64,000 nucleotides of DNA from Trebouxia sp. TZW2008 (Eukaryota; Chlorophyta; Trebouxiophyceae; Trebouxiales; Trebouxiaceae), in NCBI GenBank assembly GCA_002118135.1, contig BDIU01000257.1, positions 1-64,000 on the forward strand, given 5' to 3'. This document shows, one piece after another, positions 21,435-33,500 of this stretch. The notes under the pieces were generated by a model that saw only the letters and a program-made list of their open reading frames with translations, did not search any database and was not told the DNA's origin. The position numbers and the translations under genes were made by a program. Each line of letters opens with the position of its first letter. Positions within the stretch are counted from its first letter, which is position 1.

Positions 21435-24400
21435 ATGCAGGACGGGTATATGCCTCTACCTGATTCCGGCGAGGTGCCTGAAAACGAGTACGGTCAGCAG
21501 GGTACAGAAGGACAAGCAGCTGTTGCCAGGCCCCATAGGCCTGTTCCAGTCAGGGTAGCTGTTCAGAGGGTGGCATCCCTGGATGCCAATATTGACAATC
21601 TTTCTCCAGCCAACAGCGCCTTGCAAGAACAGGCCTCTGGTTCAGCATTTGCACCCTCTAATACCTCTCAGCTTCAGCCAACACTTGCAGAAGCAGGCCC
21701 TGCGTCGAGCTCCCAGATCGCCACCGGGTCAGACCCCACACCTGCTTCAAAAGCACCTCACGTGATCCGCTTGGGTCCCATCTTTCAACCCATGCTCAGC
21801 GCCCTACAGCCCAGGCCCCTCGTCAACGCCAACCCCTCAGTTGGGTTGATCCCTCAGCTTCATGCTGCCCCACCAAGGCCCCCACAGCCTGCAAGGCCCC
21901 CCACAGCCGCTCAGCTGCGGTGGCATCAAATGCTGCAAGCAGCTGAGGCTATTGGATACTGCCAAGGCCTCGGACAGCAGGCAGCACAGGCACAGGGGAG
22001 CAAGTCCACCAAATTGAGCTTCCACACGCAGCGATGTGAGCCAAGCCTTGGACCGCCTGTTGCAAACACACTAGCAAGCAAAGTGTTGACCCAGTTGACA
22101 AACCCTGAGCACGGCCCATCAGCGCCCCTAATGCCGCCTCCTCAGACTCTGGGCCGTGGTCGCAAACTGCTGGCGTTGGACTTGTCAGTTGAGGAACTGC
22201 CAAGCAATACATTCCCCACAGAGTTGACCGCATTGCCAAATGCCAAGCCAGCTTTCACAGGCGTGGACAAGCAGGCAGGCAAGCAGAAAGGGAAATCAGC
22301 AGCGGCGCAAGCAAGCTCAACACATGCTGGCAAGCAGCAGCAACAAGCAGCATCTGCTGTGCCTCAAACTGGCAGTCAGCAGCGCCAAACAGCTTCTGCT
22401 GTGCCTTCAGCTAGCAGTCAGCAGGGCCAAGCAGCTTCTGCTGTGCCTTCAGCTAGCAGTCAGCAGCATCAAGCAGCAGCAGATGAGCTTGGCAGCAGCA
22501 AACGGCAGCGCCTTGTGCACATAGCAGAGCAGCAGTCTAGTAGTGCTTCCACCCAGCCACAGGGCATGATCAGATTCAAGTGCAACATTGCTGACATCCT
22601 AGACGCTCACAGCAGCCGCTTGGGCTCAACAAGCAGTCAAACTCTCCTCTCTCTGCCGTCAGTGCCGAGCACCTCTAGCAGTAATGAGCAGCTGAAATTT
22701 GCAGGTAGCGTACCCATCAGAAGTCCTAGCATGCCAGCAACGCAGATGTCACACAATGCACAGTCATCGGCAGCGCATGCTCAGTCTCAAGAGAGGGCAA
22801 GAAGAGCAATGCCACCTCCATCACGTGCAACAGCGCAGTCTGTCATGAACAGAGTTGCAGCAGCACAAGGTACTAACTGGGCTGTTGCTGCTCATGCGGC
22901 CTCCTTGCAAGCTGCCGTTACAAAACCCTTCACCTCTGCAAAGCCTGAGCTTCAGAAACCTGCTTTGCCCACAGGTTCAGGGGCAGGGCAGGCAAATCCC
23001 AGCCTGCCCCAGCCAGGGGCTTTTGGAGGGCTGTTTCACAATGCCCTTGCTGGGTCAGCGCCCATGCAGCAAAGCGGCGCTGCCCAGCAAAGCACCTCTG
23101 GAGGGATGTCTCAGCAGGGCCCTTCTGCAGGGCCTTTTCAGCAGGGCCCTGCTGGGAATCTCTTGCAGCCCCAAGGTCTGTTCCAGCAGGGCTTCCCCGG
23201 GATGCCCTTGCCATACGGAGGGCAATTTGGCTTGCCTCAGCATGCCGGTTACATGCTCAGCAGCTTCCCTCAGGTGTTGATGCATCAGCTGGCAGCAGAA
23301 CCCACAATGGATCTGATGCGCTTATGGGTTGCGTTGCATCAGCCAATGATGGCTCAGGCTGACCCATCAGCAGCGCCGCTGTCAGTGCCTGCAGCATCAG
23401 AGGCTGCTGCACTCAACCTCCAAGCTGATGCAAGGCCATCTAAAAGAGCCTGTCATGGTGAGATGCTCTGACCTTGGGCAAGCAAACATATGAAGACATG
23501 ATGCCTGTTATTTTCATTTATTCCTTTCGTGTGCTAGACAGGCTCAGCAGGCCCAGCTACGCTCGCACTTGAGCAATCGACTGCCTCAAATTAGTTGCGT
23601 CCTGTGCTATCCTGATTCATTTGCATGGATGCCTGTGACTTTGAGGCTTGAGACTTGTTTGAGGCTTGAGACTTGTTTGAGGCTTTGGGCATCAAAGCTA
23701 AGTCTTCAGTGCCTTAGTCTGTGCATCTTGAGGCACCACAGCTCAGCACAGAAATTTACGGCATGGGTTGTAGCATTCTTGCCGCGATGCAGCATGGTGC
23801 TCAATCAAGGTCTTTACATCACCAGACCTACGCACATTGCTACAGCTTCTCCTATGAACCCTGTCAATGTATTATGCTTACCCCTCACATGCAGCGTGTG
23901 CCCATGACAACAAAAGTGGAATTAAAGAGGCTTGGGTTTTGATCAATTTGATGTCAGAGTGGGCATGTTTGAAAACCTCCAGGTCGGACTAGCAACATCT
24001 GGAATGACATGTATCAAAAGTTGAACATTGGATGCCACTACGAAGATGCTGAGAACAAGCCTGCCTGGCGAGACATGCCTTGGGCCACACACACCTAGCA
24101 TGTCTGCTGAAATGTGTAATTATTATTGCTATCATTCTCATGTTTGATGTCAAGTGGGCTAATTCTTCTTGGTGTGTCCAGATGCTGAGGCAGAGCCAGC
24201 AACAGCATCAATTGCAGCAGCAGTCGCTGCAGCAGCTGCCAGGGCATCTTCCGTGCAGGCCCTGCCCATGCCCTCACAGCTGCCACAGCTCAAGTCCATT
24301 GAGCTGCTGAAACAACGGGCAAGGCAGCATAGTGCTGATTCCCCGCAGTCGCCAGCAGCAGCTGCGGCAACAGCCTTTCTACCTGTGCTGTCACGCACGC

Positions 24401-25327
24401 CGTTTGCAGCTCCAACAAGCGCAAATGCTGCTGCTGCTGCTGCCCAGTTGATGGAAGACAATCAGCACAAGCAGCCTGGCCAAGCAGCAGGTATTGCATA
24501 GGAGTCATTGTTTTATGAAGGAATTTTATCAGATTTACGTGCTGTCAATCCTATCGTTTTTGCGGATTCTTCAAACCACAATTTTTGCTCCTGCATGAGC
24601 AGGGTCTTTGCATGGATTTTTGTCATCTGTATACGCATGCCCTGAGCAGCTACCTCTGCATTTGATAATTCAGTGAGCTGCCATGGCAACAGAGCTCCAG
24701 AGCTGCAGACCAAGTTGATGCAGAAATTGCAACTTTTCTTCCGTCTTTGTATCTTTTTGGAGGAAGTGCTTTCAAGGAAATGATTTTTGGGACATCAAGA
24801 GCATTCATACTCATTGCTGCTGCATTGGCAATGAGAGTGATTGATCCTCATTTGCGTCTCAGATTGGCTGCAAGCCTTGGCAAGTATGCCAAAGGAATTG
24901 AATTTCGCTTGGTGTCTTTACGTATCCAGCAAGGCCCTTGAGCCCCAAGTCGTATGCATTCTTATGTATGTATGGTATGTAACTGAACCTTGTGTTTTTG
25001 TGTGCAGGAGTGCCTCCATCTGCTTTCCATGCTGCAATGCCTGCAGTCCCGATAGTGCCCTCCTTTCCAGCTGCCCAGCCTGCCCTGCCCTCCCACCCCA
25101 CCCCAGCCCCCACCCCCGACCCCCACAGACCCCCACCAGTTGCAGGATCAGTCATCCGGCCTGTCCCACGTCTATCGTCTTCAGTGATGCCCCCACCTGT
25201 GTTTGGGTCTGCTGCTACCACGTTGCCACTGCATGATTCCTTGCCACTGGCTCAGCCCTCCATGCCGGCGTCTGCAAGTGCCTCTGGTGTGACTTCACCT
25301 AGTGCTTTCAGGCCAATGGAAAGGTGA
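21435..25327 (+). CDS. Ala/Gln/Ser/Pro-rich low-complexity protein (883 aa)
   Basis: Three exons in phase: 21435-23457, 24182-24490, 25008-25327. Exon 1 is one open frame of 674 codons. The protein is low in charge and rich in Ala, Gln, Ser and Pro throughout. It has tandem repeats of about 17 residues around QAASAVPSASSQQ (about 22330-22480), a Gly/Pro/Gln stretch with repeated QQGP and GLFQQGFPG (about 23085-23230), an Ala-rich exon 2 and a Pro-rich exon 3 (HPTPAPTPDPHRPPP). One short stretch of ordinary composition, MIRFKCNIADILDAHS (about residue 378), stands out. No domain is recognised. Such composition is common in transcription co-regulators and condensate-forming proteins, but this is only a guess. 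The start is the first ATG of the frame; upstream exons cannot be excluded. Confidence 0.65.
23505..23605 (+). repeat. Dispersed repeat family B, copy 2
   Basis: T-rich lead (TTCATTTATTCCTTTCGT), core GCTAGACAGGCTCAGCAGG, then CACTTGAGCAATCGACTG. Intron 1 of the Q/A-rich gene. Confidence 0.8.
24052..24140 (-). repeat. Dispersed repeat family A, copy 2 (inverted)
   Basis: On the minus strand it reads AATTACACATTTCAGCAG, then TGCTAGGTGTGTGTGGCCCA and CTCGCCAGGCAGGCTTGTTC, close to copies 1 and 4. Confidence 0.8.
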
Positions 25328-27541
25328 AATCAGCATTTGCAGCAGACAAATTCATGTTTCTCTTGCCTACAATCAGCATCTACATAAAATTGTGCATGTG
25401 TTTTGGGTTTGTTGATGTCCAACGGTAATCGCCAGCAATTTATGCCTCAGCAAATGTCAAACATGTGCTGGGTTTGAACTATGCTGGTTTAAGACTTGCA
25501 AGCGTGAAGACATGCTTGTGCACCTCATGTCTGCCTGCATATTGCTAGATGTCTGCAATCAGCATCTGCAGCAGACATGCCCATATCATTTTCGCCTCTT
25601 TGAGCAACCCTTGCTTTTGTAAGCATGAGTTGGCAATACTTCTGGACAGCTGGAGCACATTGGTGTGGAGTGATTGAGTGGTTATCTCAGTTCTGCAGTG
25701 CCATTTCTCCTTGTTGCGAGGCATTCTCATGTTTTGTTGCATGCTTCAGATCAAGGGTTTGCTGTTTGTCTTTCCCACTGTATTCAATCTGTACTGACTG
25801 CATGAGCGTCTTTCTAAAATGTGACTGACTGATTGACTGTCTTGCATGCTGCAAACCCTTGGTCTGAATGCTGGGTCGAGGTGTGGTTCTGTACAGCATG
25901 AAGAGACAACCATCGCTTGTTCCGCTGTATGTCTTTCCCACTGTGTTTCATGCGTCATGATACTCTGGCAGGCTGGGGTCTCTACCAGTTTTGACCCTTA
26001 TTGTATGAGTGCATGTCATCGACTGACTACTGACCATAAAGCATACAAAAGCGGCATCAGCGGTTCTGCTGTTCGTCTGTTCAACTGTATTCCCTGTGTA
26101 CTATTCCGTCTTCCTTGTACGTGACTGACTGGCTGACTGACTGTGTTTTGTCTGGCTGGGCGACTGACTGCGTATTTTTTGATTGACTGCCAAACTGCTC
26201 AATTGACTGCCTGATTTACGTGTTGCTTGTAGGCAGCAAGCACGTAATTTTGAACAGCAGCCGCAACAGCCGTAAGCCCAGAACACCAAGTCCTAGGCTG
26301 GCAAAGTATCTGTGTCTGATGAAGCTGGTAGCAAGCAACTAGTATAGGCTTTGAGACGCTTTACAAGTATGGCTGACATGAATCGATACACACACACAGT
26401 GGCAAACGCCCCCTGAAACGGTTTTGCAAACAGATGCTCAGAAAGGGTGATCTGTACAATCTGGAGATGCCAGGTGTTGAGGATTGCCCCATCGAGCCAC
26501 AAAATTTAGTTTGGCCAGTCTCGGCTGTCCAGATGCAGCGTCATTTATGCTCAAGTCATGTATGCAAACATATTGTCTGGGGTTTTCTGGATGTGCACTT
26601 CTCTCTATTTCATCTGGTTCATTTCTGACTGGTTGTGCTGCTTGCTCCATGCATTCGAGCTGCAGATTTCCTTTTTTTTGTTACTGTCTGACTGGTCGCG
26701 CTGTGTTGAATAAGTAACTAGCCCAAAGCTGAGCTTGTACTTGCTTTCATGTTGTATCTGCCACAGTCGGGCTTTTCAAACCGCGTCTAACAGCACAGCT
26801 CAGCTGCTTTGGGGTGCACCCAACACGTGCCTGATTTGCACACTGTCCTACAAAGTGATTGCAAGCAAAATTACACATATGTCTTTACTTTGAGTTTTTC
26901 CTTTAATCTTTCATGCTGCAGCTGGGCAAGCTTTTTAAGGTGGTAGATGTTAGCACATGTGAGCAACGCTGATGTGAAGTGGACTGGCATACATTTTCCT
27001 CTTTGTGGCGATGCCATCGATTGATATATCACTACCAATACCACAGGCTGGGGTCTCACCCGTTTTTGACCAAGTGCAGTTTGTGCTATCATATAACGCA
27101 TGCACAGTTCTGTTTGTTCAGCCCTAGTAAACGTTCAGCACGATGTGCAGCTCCGAAACATTGCAACTTACACTTGAGCAATTGACATTTGAACGCTGAA
27201 CAGTTCGATACTACACGTACAAACAAAGCTAGATACTACAGTCTCTGCTTTGGTTGAGGAGCACAAACAAAGCTCCACAACTAAATCAGGCACATTTCCA
27301 AACGCAAGATGGGATCACTTGCAATTGACTGACAAATGCGGCTGTCAAGTCCAAAACGCCGCACAAACCCTGAAGACATAGAAAAAGACAGAACCAGAAA
27401 GCTCATGCCTGACAGCAATCATATTGACAACAGTGCATAGACAACTTGCAACTGACTGCTGTGTCTGTGGGCAACGTCATTTGCTGAATGACTCAGAGGA
27501 TAAGTATTGCTCCTGAATTCAGAAACATGCTGATGCCTTCT
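25328..27541. other. Gene-poor repeat-rich intergenic stretch
   Basis: Lies between the ends of two convergent genes, the Q/A-rich gene (+) and the amine oxidase (-). It contains GACT/GATT-rich simple sequence (about 25800-25830 and 26115-26215). Several degenerate pieces recur: GTCTTTCCCACTGT at 25771 and 25930, and GGCTGGGGTCTC followed by TTTTGACC at about 25973 and 27049. I see no coding exon with sensible splice sites, so it is probably decayed repeat sequence plus two 3' UTRs. Confidence 0.55.
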
Positions 27542-30500
27542 TCAAGACTCAGCAGCAGCAGCCCGGATAGCATCCTCGACCACATTCATGCTTCCAGCAC
27601 TGTTGGCAGCGTGAATCGCATCATGCACACCATTTACATGCCCGTTTGCATGCCCATTGGCATGCCCATTAGCGTGCCCATTGGCTTGCCCACTAGCATG
27701 GACACCATTGGCAGAGCTTCCATTGGCTGTTTGCCCATTAGCTGCCCCACAGCAAAGTTTGCTGGCAGCATTGGGCTGGTACGGAATGTCAATACCAGGG
27801 TTGCCTCTGAAGAACCCGACTGGTTTCAGAGTGAAGCCTGCTGACTCAACAGGCATGACTGGGAAGTCCTCTGGGCGCACTAAGTGTGTCAGTCCAAAGC
27901 AATGCCATAGCACTGGGTCACTGCCAGCCTCCACCGATCGATCCTGCAGCACCAGCAGTGAGTACTTGCTTTGACATCATGATTGTCAGGCTTGCCAGTG
28001 AGATTCTATCATCATGCTGACTACAAGTAATTTGACCAAATTCTCCAGCAACAGCAGCAGCAGCAGCAGTGTCAAAGATAGCAAGACTTTTGCCAGAATG
28101 GCGGCAGGAGGTGTGTCAACATACTGGCACCATGACGGTCGACACTTCAAGCAATGCAACGCTGCTACACTATGCACCAATCAACATTGGGCCGAGACAG
28201 TAGCAGTAGATTCAAGGAGACAGGTAAAGCCCTAAGGGTAGTGATGCACCCATTCCTGCTTGAATTGCTCCTGCAAGCCAGCCCCGCTTTCACTGAATCA
28301 CCCATCGCATTATTGCTCAAGCGGCAAGAAGACAACAATGTGATCATTGAAATTTGGCAAAACCGTAAAGGGTCTTGGTGGACCCGTACCTGCTTGATCC
28401 ACTCCTGCAAGCCCGCCCCGCCTTCACCTTGAAGCACCCAGTCACCAGCAGCGTACCGTTCCTCTTCATTGTGCGGCGTAACAAACAGGTGTTTGGTGGC
28501 AAACAGACCCCTCTTGGCAATCAGACTGTACGGTTTGGCCAGTAGGGTTGGGCCGCCTTGTGGGATCAGCTTGTATGCTACAGGCTTTCCTGCACGCACG
28601 GACAGACATCTGAACGCTCCACATCATGACTGATTGCAATTGCCCAGGAGACATGAGGGTTGCATTTTAACTCATGTACAGCCAGTCGTAAGCTAGCTAA
28701 TTTTACACTATTGCGACGATGCTGCAGCTTGAACAACACACTGGCTAGACCCACAGTAGGGTGCTAGCCAACCTCAAATGCTCAACTCAATGCGTTGTTT
28801 ATGCTACTGTTTGGTGAAAGTCAGCTATTGCACGATTGGGAGATCAACTGCAGCTTGCATATGCAATTGGTGCATTTGGCTTACTACCCACCGTCCAAAT
28901 TGAAAGGGCATAACAAGCCAAAGGCCACAATAAGAATGGGGTGCACTGTTCAAATTTCAGGGACTAATTGGAAACTCATTAAGTCTGCTTTCACCTGATG
29001 CTGGGTGGCGGGATTTAGGGTTGTTGACCTTCCAGTAGGTTCCCTTGGACCCGTCAGCCACCCGCGCCGCACCCCCCTCAGACTTCAGGGGGGTCTCAAC
29101 ACCGATGAAGCCATTGCCATATGGATTCTTTGGGCCCTCTGGCAAAGCCTCTGCATGCATCTGCATACAAGCGGAAGCATACTTGCTTACTTAGCACAGC
29201 GCAGCGCAGCGCAGCGCAAAGTCCAACACAAGATGGGTCTATGCTTTTGCTGCCCTTCTCATCAGTCACTCTCATCCTCAAGATGTTATGCAGAGAGTAC
29301 GCAGGGTGAATTGCAAGCCTGGGCTACATTTGCATTGGCACAAGTGACAGCATAAAGCCATGCATTCACGGCAACAGCACTAAGCTCAGGTACACACAAG
29401 ACCTTGCCCCGTTTGTCATCATCTACTGCCATGTCCAGAGGCCACAAGACATGTGCCAGGGGGCAAAGGCAAGAAACGTCTGAGTACAAAAACACTCACA
29501 AGCACAATTGCTCAATCGCAGAAAGGCTCATTGGCTGAAAGGCAAAAACGCTGACCTCAGATACATACAAGCCCTTGCCCCCTTCATCATCGTCTACTGC
29601 CATATCCAGCCGCGCACAGAACATGTGCTGATGATGCTGTGCATTCACGCCTTCCATGACTAGTGTACCATATTCAGGTGCCTCCTCTCCAAAGCTGAGG
29701 GGGTTTGTAGATAACTCCCCTGTTAGCTTGATCTCATACTTGATAGTACCATCCTGGGTTCACAGACTATGGACTTCAGTACAGCTTTCAAGATCACAGA
29801 TTGTATGAGGTGAATGGGGGTTTGCTGCCAGTGTCAAGATCAGTGTGCGGAATTCAGGTGTCTCCTTGCGAAGCTGAGGAGGTTGACAGACAGCTTCCCT
29901 GTTACTTGATCTCATACTTGATGGTGCCGTCCTGTGGGCACAAACTAGACTTCTGAGTAAAGGCTGCAAGGGCAGGAAAGCACCAATAGAGGGTGTGTTC
30001 AAAGATGTAGGATGAACCAGGCAGCAGCAGCAGCACCAGCACAGGGTTGACCAGGCCGTAATGCAAGAGCATTTCTGTCAGCAATCCCAGTAACAAGCAT
30101 AATGATGTCTCATCCTGATGTATTGCCCGGTACATTGCCACAGCAGCATGCCTAGTACAAATTCAAGCAAAAGGTATTTACTGATAGTTGACAAGAGTGA
30201 AAACATTGTCACAAGGGCATATCTGGTAGAAATACCAGTAAAAGGCATATTCGTAGTTGACCGCAGTTGAGATGAAGGAGAGGACTGGTCAACAAAATGC
30301 ATTCTCGAGATTGAACCCTGAAGGAGATGAAAAAGATTGACAAAAGTCAAGGCACAAACTCCATGTTTCAATGAAAGCTAAATGAAATACACATGTGCAA
30401 ACAAATTGCTGCAAACGAGCATACCTGGTAGAAATACCAGTAAAAGGCGTATTCGTAGTTGACCACAGTGGAGATGAAGGAGAGGACTAGTCGGCGGCTG

Positions 30501-33500
30501 CGTCGCACTTCTGCATGACCAGTTCTGTAGTCCATGTGCTTCCACAGGATCCCCGCATCTTCTTCATGCAAGCAAACGGCCTTTGGAATCTCCATCACCT
30601 CACCTGCATTCAGATGCAACGATGGCATTCAGTTGTTGCAATAAATGACACATGTATTTTGTTTGAAAGCTGTTGATTCTTTTCAAGAACCAATAAAATG
30701 AAGTGATGCCAGCCCTTGCAGCTTCTTCATGCAGGCACACAGCTTTTGAAATCTCACTCTGCATCTAGATTCCCAACCATCCTCAAACCTTGTTAGTGCT
30801 TGTCATTACCAACCACCAAATTGTCAGAAGAATGTTGGGTTTCAACACAGGGAAATACACATTCCAGCATAAGGTGCTAGGCATGTGTAAACGAAGGTTG
30901 GTCTTGCCATGCTTTATCATGGGTCATGATGATGGCAGTAAACAAACACTTCAATCTATGCAACATTTTGTGCACAATAAGCTTCGCAGCTTGCAGAATT
31001 TGGGTCCACGTCACACTATACGTATACACACAAATCATAACCCAAATGTCGCTGTGTGTATAAATTCAGTGTGAGGTAACACTCAATTTTGCCAGCTGTA
31101 GAAGCCTATTGTCCATACATGCTGCATGCACCAACAGGTTGAGTTCTTGCCAGCAAGGGAGCATTTTCATGGTTTGTTTAGATAGCTCTATAGATCTGGA
31201 TTTGGAGGCGATGGCATATGGTTGCTGGCATGATCATGAGCTTCAACACAAGCAATTGACACAAACCAGTGGGGATTGTACTGTGCACAATACGATCCTG
31301 TCCCATGAGCTCAAGCCAGAGTCAAAGACAGGTGTGCATTCACACGATGTTGTCCACAGTGTTGAGTATATCAATGCCTTAGTTGCGTTGATTGTTCAGA
31401 ACAGCATCAATGTCTTTGACGTGACCCAGGTATTCACATCCAAGAGCAGAACACCGGTAAAACATTCAATGTAAAGCAGGATTGCGAAAAGAAGTAGCCA
31501 CAGAAATCAAGGACAGGTGAAATAACTTTGCTAAGAACAGAATCAAAGTACTTGCTGTGTCCCAGGCAATCGCAGCCTATTGCTGTGGTACCATTACATG
31601 CAAATACGCGTAGAAACAAACAGAAAATATGACGGCATCAGAGTTAAGCATGTAATGTTTCGACATGACAAGAAGAACTCGATACCTTTGCTGTTGTTCA
31701 ATACAGCATCAAAGTACTTGATGTGACCCAGGCAGTCGCAGCCTAGGGCTAGGGAATTGGCACAGAACCCTAGGCCATAGTCACCCACATCAAAGGCGCA
31801 TTTCCTCTGGAAGGGGGCATTAGGGTCTCCATAGGGTACAGCCATTTCAACTAGGGAGGCCCTGTGGACTATGGGTCTGACCTTGCCCTTGTCCTCATAC
31901 CTGCATGCACCAAACCCTTGACTTGACATATGGGTGAAGGTACTGAATTGAGCGTTGATAACCTGGTGATTCACTGTGTGGCTTGTTTGGTGCTGGCTGA
32001 CCTGCAGGGCATTTGTGATCATCAAAAAGATACTGGCAGGTGCACACCTACTTAGAGGTTAGTCATGCCATTTGCAAAAGTGATGGCTGACATGGTAAAG
32101 GGATAAGTGAGCATTGTCATCATTGCATGCCCATCTTGCACAGGACTAAACCCTAGTTGTTGATGTGGACTACTGGGTTCCTCATTTGCTACATGCATAA
32201 GGAAGTGATAGAAGAGGGAAGACTAGCAAGAGAGCGCACCTAACATGGTGCAGCACTACACCCTCTTGGTAGTTGCTGACGCGCCTTACTAGGTGCTTGA
32301 CTTGCTACAAGTGTCAAGAAGCCATGCAAGAGGAAAGGCAAGAGAGCGTACCCAATGTTGTGCAGGACCAAGCCCTCCCGTAGTTGCTGATGTGCCGTAA
32401 TAGGTGCTTCATTTGCTACAGGCGTAAGGAAGTGACACAGAGAAAAGCAGGGCAAGAGAGCTATTCCGACGCTGTGCAGGATTAAACCCTCCTAGTAGTT
32501 GAAGCTGGTCCTCAAGTTGGTCATTGTGTGTGACTAACCCCTGCTGGTAGTTGCTGATGTGCACTACTAGGTGCTTCATCTGCTACACAAGCATTCAGGA
32601 AGTAGTACAAGAAGAAAGAGGGGCAAGAGAGCATACCCAACGTTGTGCAGGACCAAGCCCTCCCGGTGGTTGCTGATGTGCCCTACTGGGTGCTACAGGC
32701 ATAAGGAAGTAATAGAAGAGGAAAGCGGGGCAAGAGAGCATACCCAACATTGTGCAGGACCAAGCCCTCCCGGTGGTTGCTGATGTGCCCTACTCGGTGC
32801 TACAGGCATAAGGAAGTAATAGAAGAGGAAAGCGGGGCAAGAGAGCGTACCCAACATTGTGCAGGACCAAGCCCTCCTGGTGGTTGCTGATGTGCCCTAC
32901 TGAGTGCTACAGGCATAACGAAGTAATAGAAGAGGAAAGCGGGGCAAGAGAGCGTACCCAACATTGTGCAGGACCAAGCCCTCCCGGTAGTTGAAGCTGG
33001 TCCTGATGTGCCACTTCTGCCACCTAATGAAACCACCCTCAACCTGCATAGCCCAGCACAGGGTTTCGGCACCATTCAGTCCAGCATTTCATTCGTTTCA
33101 TGCGTTCTGACGTATGCCAGACAGGCTCAGCAGGCCCAGCTAGGTACGTATTGGAGGAATCAACTGTCTCTAATCAGCATCGCGGTGGGACTTCCTGGGT
33201 TGCCCGTGACAGTAGCATGCATGACAGAGCGCATCTCATTGATCAGCAGACCAGCACATGGACACTCAGTTGTCTGATGTGTTCATGACTTGAATGCAAA
33301 AAGGATGCTTGCAGTTTGGGTTGCAGATGCTGGTTTTGCAGGTTGAGGACATTCTTTGTAAGTCACATGTACATTGCTAATCATGCTCGTCATCATTGAT
33401 ACTGTCAACTGCGTCACTGACACTCACACTCACACTCACACTCACACTCACACTCACACTCACACTCACACTCACACTCACACTCCTGTCAACTGGTTTA

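Noticed and set aside
22855..23280. Alternative-frame open frames (141 and 94 codons) within exon 1 of the Q/A-rich gene.
   Set aside because: Low-complexity, GC-rich repeats keep several frames open at once. The 678-codon frame has the consistent splice phases.
32571..32783. Open frames on the plus strand in the 107-bp array that look like a repeated peptide ([10 protein letters not shown]).
   Set aside because: They are antisense readings of repeated exon 6 ends of the amine oxidase.
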